DNA of 22,474 nt from a virus. Where the stretch lies: positions 1-22,474 of the IMG/VR virus record IMGVR_UViG_3300046006_001830, one strand, 5' to 3'. The notes under the pieces were generated by a model. That model ran no database searches. It was not told where the DNA came from and was given only the letters and a program-made list of their open reading frames with translations. The first letter of the stretch is position 1; each line of letters starts with the position of its first letter. Below are positions 21,217-22,474 of this stretch, piece by piece. Made by a program: the position numbers and the translations under genes.

Positions 21217-21348
21217 TTAGGTCTCCAATCCCAGATGCAAAAGCAAATACCAGATAGCCAGGTGTGCTGCATCTTGGTGCTGTGTCTTGTTGAATCGACC
21301 GGCGTAATGCTTGTGCCATCCCATACGGGTCACTGGTTTACTTTTCAT
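21217..21348 (-). CDS. 43-residue basic mini-protein
   Basis: ATG 21348 with AAAGGAA a suitable distance upstream encodes MKSKPVTRMGWHKHYAGRF, NKTQHQDAAHLAIWYLLLHL and GLET. It is basic at the start with a hydrophobic helical end, too short for a convincing family call. It begins the small-gene set upstream of the integrase and lies just after the ThyX terminator. A small DNA-binding or integration-control role is possible but not shown. Confidence 0.55.
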   Translation of the reverse strand: MKSKPVTRMGWHKHYAGRFNKTQHQDAAHLAIWYLLLHLGLET

Positions 21349-21367
21349 GGTGTGTTCCTTTCAGGCA

Positions 21368-21391
21368 ATAAAAAACCCGCCGAAGCGGGTT
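21368..21391 (-). terminator. Intrinsic terminator after thyX
   Basis: On the minus strand AACCCGC-TTCG-GCGGGTT then TTTTATT is a perfect 7-bp stem with a UUCG tetraloop and a T-run. It lies 21 bases downstream of the thyX stop and separates it from the integration genes. Confidence 0.92.
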
Positions 21392-21412
21392 GTGGATTGG
21401 TGTGCTGCAGTT

Positions 21413-22099
21413 TCAGTTGCTTGTCAGCACATACTTCTTCAATGCTGCTACAGCTACCGGAACAATTGGTTCGATTAACTCCAGCATGGCCTGGGCATAC
21501 ACCCGGATTTCGTACTGGCTGTGTGAGTGCAGACGCAAGCGCAGGAAGTGAGCCAGGTTATGTAAGTCGACTGTGGCGAACATGTGGGAGAACGTGTTCA
21601 CCGGTAGTACTCCACGGGCCAGTTCACGAGGACAACCACCTTTGATCATTTCACGATACGATTTGAACGACTCAGCGCACTGGTCGTCTATCAACTGCTG
21701 AAAGTAGTCAGCATTAGGGTGTACCTCGTCTGTCCGCATCTGTTTATTGCTGGCCGACTGTGTGGTGATCTGGCTCATCTCCGGTATGTAGAACTCCTCG
21801 GGCAACTCGCTATAGCGAGCAGACACCTCGTTGAACGACCAGGTGCGGTGGCGGTGCCACTGACGGAATACGAAGATCGGTGCTTTCACCTCGAAGGTGA
21901 ACTGCGCGCACTCCAGAGGACTGGTATGGTGGTTCTTGATGAGGTAGTCGATGAGCTTGGCATCTTTACCTTCGTCAGCACCAGCACGCCACTCAGCGTC
22001 ATAACTGACACGGGCTGAGCGCACTATGGATAGGTCAGAGCCCATCGAGTCGATTAGACGGACTAGGCCGTGGTTCAGTACTTTGATTTCTTTATTCAT
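21413..22099 (-). CDS. thyX: Flavin-dependent thymidylate synthase
   Basis: A 228-residue ThyX that makes dTMP from dUMP using FAD, NADPH and methylenetetrahydrofolate. The signature RHR-x7-S is at 83-93 within WHRHRTWSFNEVSARYS, and the C-terminal LRLRLHSHSQYEIRVYAQAM supplies the conserved dUMP/FAD contacts. Length and order match the family. ATG 22099 has AAAGGG upstream and overlaps the stop of the 67-residue gene (ATGA). A UUCG terminator follows. It provides dTTP alongside the class II reductase, though the two genes are far apart in the genome. Confidence 0.96.
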   Translation of the reverse strand: MNKEIKVLNHGLVRLIDSMGSDLSIVRSARVSYDAEWRAGADEGKDAKLIDYLIKNHHTSPLECAQFTFEVKAPIFVFRQWHRHRTWSFNEVSARYSELPEEFYIPEMSQITTQSASNKQMRTDEVHPNADYFQQLIDDQCAESFKSYREMIKGGCPRELARGVLPVNTFSHMFATVDLHNLAHFLRLRLHSHSQYEIRVYAQAMLELIEPIVPVAVAALKKYVLTSN

Positions 22100-22299
22100 T
22101 TCAAACCCTTTACTCTTTCAGCCAGCGACTCATACGCTGGTATTCCTGTTGATCTAAACCCTGCTTCTAGCAGAGACTGTGCTGCTTCCTCAAGCGCAGC
22201 ATCCCGGCAGTATTGGCCGTACTCTTTTGCCCACGCGATCAGCGCATCTTCAAGTTGCACAAACGGCATGGGTTGCAGGGGTGGTAATTTGTTGGTCAT
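22096..22299 (-). CDS. Small protein upstream of thyX, unknown
   Basis: 67 residues, helical: a Pro-rich start (MTNKLPPLQPMPFVQLEDAL), then IAWAKEYGQYCRDAALEEAA. ATG 22299 has a strong AAGGAGA and overlaps the upstream gene stop; its own stop overlaps the thyX ATG, so the three are coupled. No family recognised; it may be a small structural or regulatory partner. Confidence 0.7.
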   Translation of the reverse strand: MTNKLPPLQPMPFVQLEDALIAWAKEYGQYCRDAALEEAAQSLLEAGFRSTGIPAYESLAERVKGLK

Positions 22300-22474
22300 C
22301 GCTGCTCTCCTTGTGCTTTCAAAAGTTTCCGGGCGAAGTCGATCAGTGTGTGCCTCACGAATCCGTAGCTGTGATATGCAGGGTCACTGCGGTGCGTGTA
22401 CTTTGTCGCTGTGCGGTGGGCTATTGCTTCGATTGCATCGTCCGTCAGTGGCACCATTTTGTTAGCGTCAATCT
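22296..22474 (-). CDS. Partial small protein (5' end outside window)
   Basis: The frame is open from the right edge to TGA 22296, which overlaps the next ATG. Visible residues include IDANKMVPLTDDAIEAIAHR, TATKYTHRSDPAYHSYGFVR and HTLIDFARKLLKAQGEQR. An ATG at 22457 could be the start (53 residues), but the frame and the conserved-looking NKMVPLTDD suggest it begins beyond the window. Helical, mixed charge, no known domain. Confidence 0.6.
   Translation of the reverse strand, partial: IDANKMVPLTDDAIEAIAHRTATKYTHRSDPAYHSYGFVRHTLIDFARKLLKAQGEQR

Noticed and set aside
1-22474. CRISPR array, IS element or defence island
   Set aside because: No regularly spaced repeats, no transposase-like frame with inverted ends, and no recognised defence genes were seen.

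Overview
The window reads as about 22.5 kb of a temperate, long-tailed (siphovirus-like) bacteriophage or prophage of a proteobacterium. The evidence is a tyrosine integrase beside a tRNA-derived attachment site, a tail-tip/tail-fibre module, a lysis cassette with a GH108 endolysin and a 3-TM holin, and phage replication and recombination genes. The tRNA fragment carries an encoded CCA end, and the phage carries an H-NS-type nucleoid protein; both fit a beta- or gammaproteobacterial host. I cannot name the host genus from sequence alone. No IS element, CRISPR array or complete RNA gene is visible.

Layout. Positions 1-9512 (all minus strand) form an early DNA-metabolism block. In transcription order it holds a class II (B12-dependent) ribonucleotide reductase, a DUF5664/dGTP_diPhyd_N protein, a PD-(D/E)XK nuclease with a C-terminal Cys cluster, a small ORF, a DUF3987-like helicase fused to an AEP-type primase, an HNH homing endonuclease, a Sak4-like AAA ATPase, a probable ssDNA-binding protein, a 26-residue Lys-rich mini-ORF, a small acidic protein, a RuvC-like resolvase, a small protein with the same TTSLF tail as the SSB-like protein, and a partial membrane protein. 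Many of these genes overlap by ATGA or sit close together, with AAGGAA-type ribosome binding sites.

Positions 9513-9702 are a divergent control region. Positions 9703-17978 (plus strand) are late genes: a J-like tail tip protein with collagen-like repeats, an unknown tail-associated protein, an Imm-5-like protein, a tail fibre, the lysis cassette, a wHTH-metallophosphoesterase and an Ala-rich unknown. Two plus-strand genes (9703 and 13671) are preceded by nearly the same AATT-palindrome/-10 element, which suggests co-regulation.

Positions 17895-22474 (minus strand) hold a membrane protein, an H-NS-like protein, a small ORF, tandem terminators, the attP site (3' end of tRNA-Arg with ACG anticodon), an exported protein, the integrase, a DUF4224 protein with two mini-ORFs (integration control), flavin-dependent thymidylate synthase ThyX, and two small hypotheticals, the last running off the window.

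Together the phage supplies its own dNTPs (NrdJ, ThyX, perhaps the DUF5664 protein), primes and unwinds DNA with a single polypeptide, recombines with Sak4/SSB/RuvC-like proteins, and can integrate at a tRNA-Arg gene. No DNA polymerase, capsid, portal, terminase or CI-type repressor gene is seen here; these would be outside the window.
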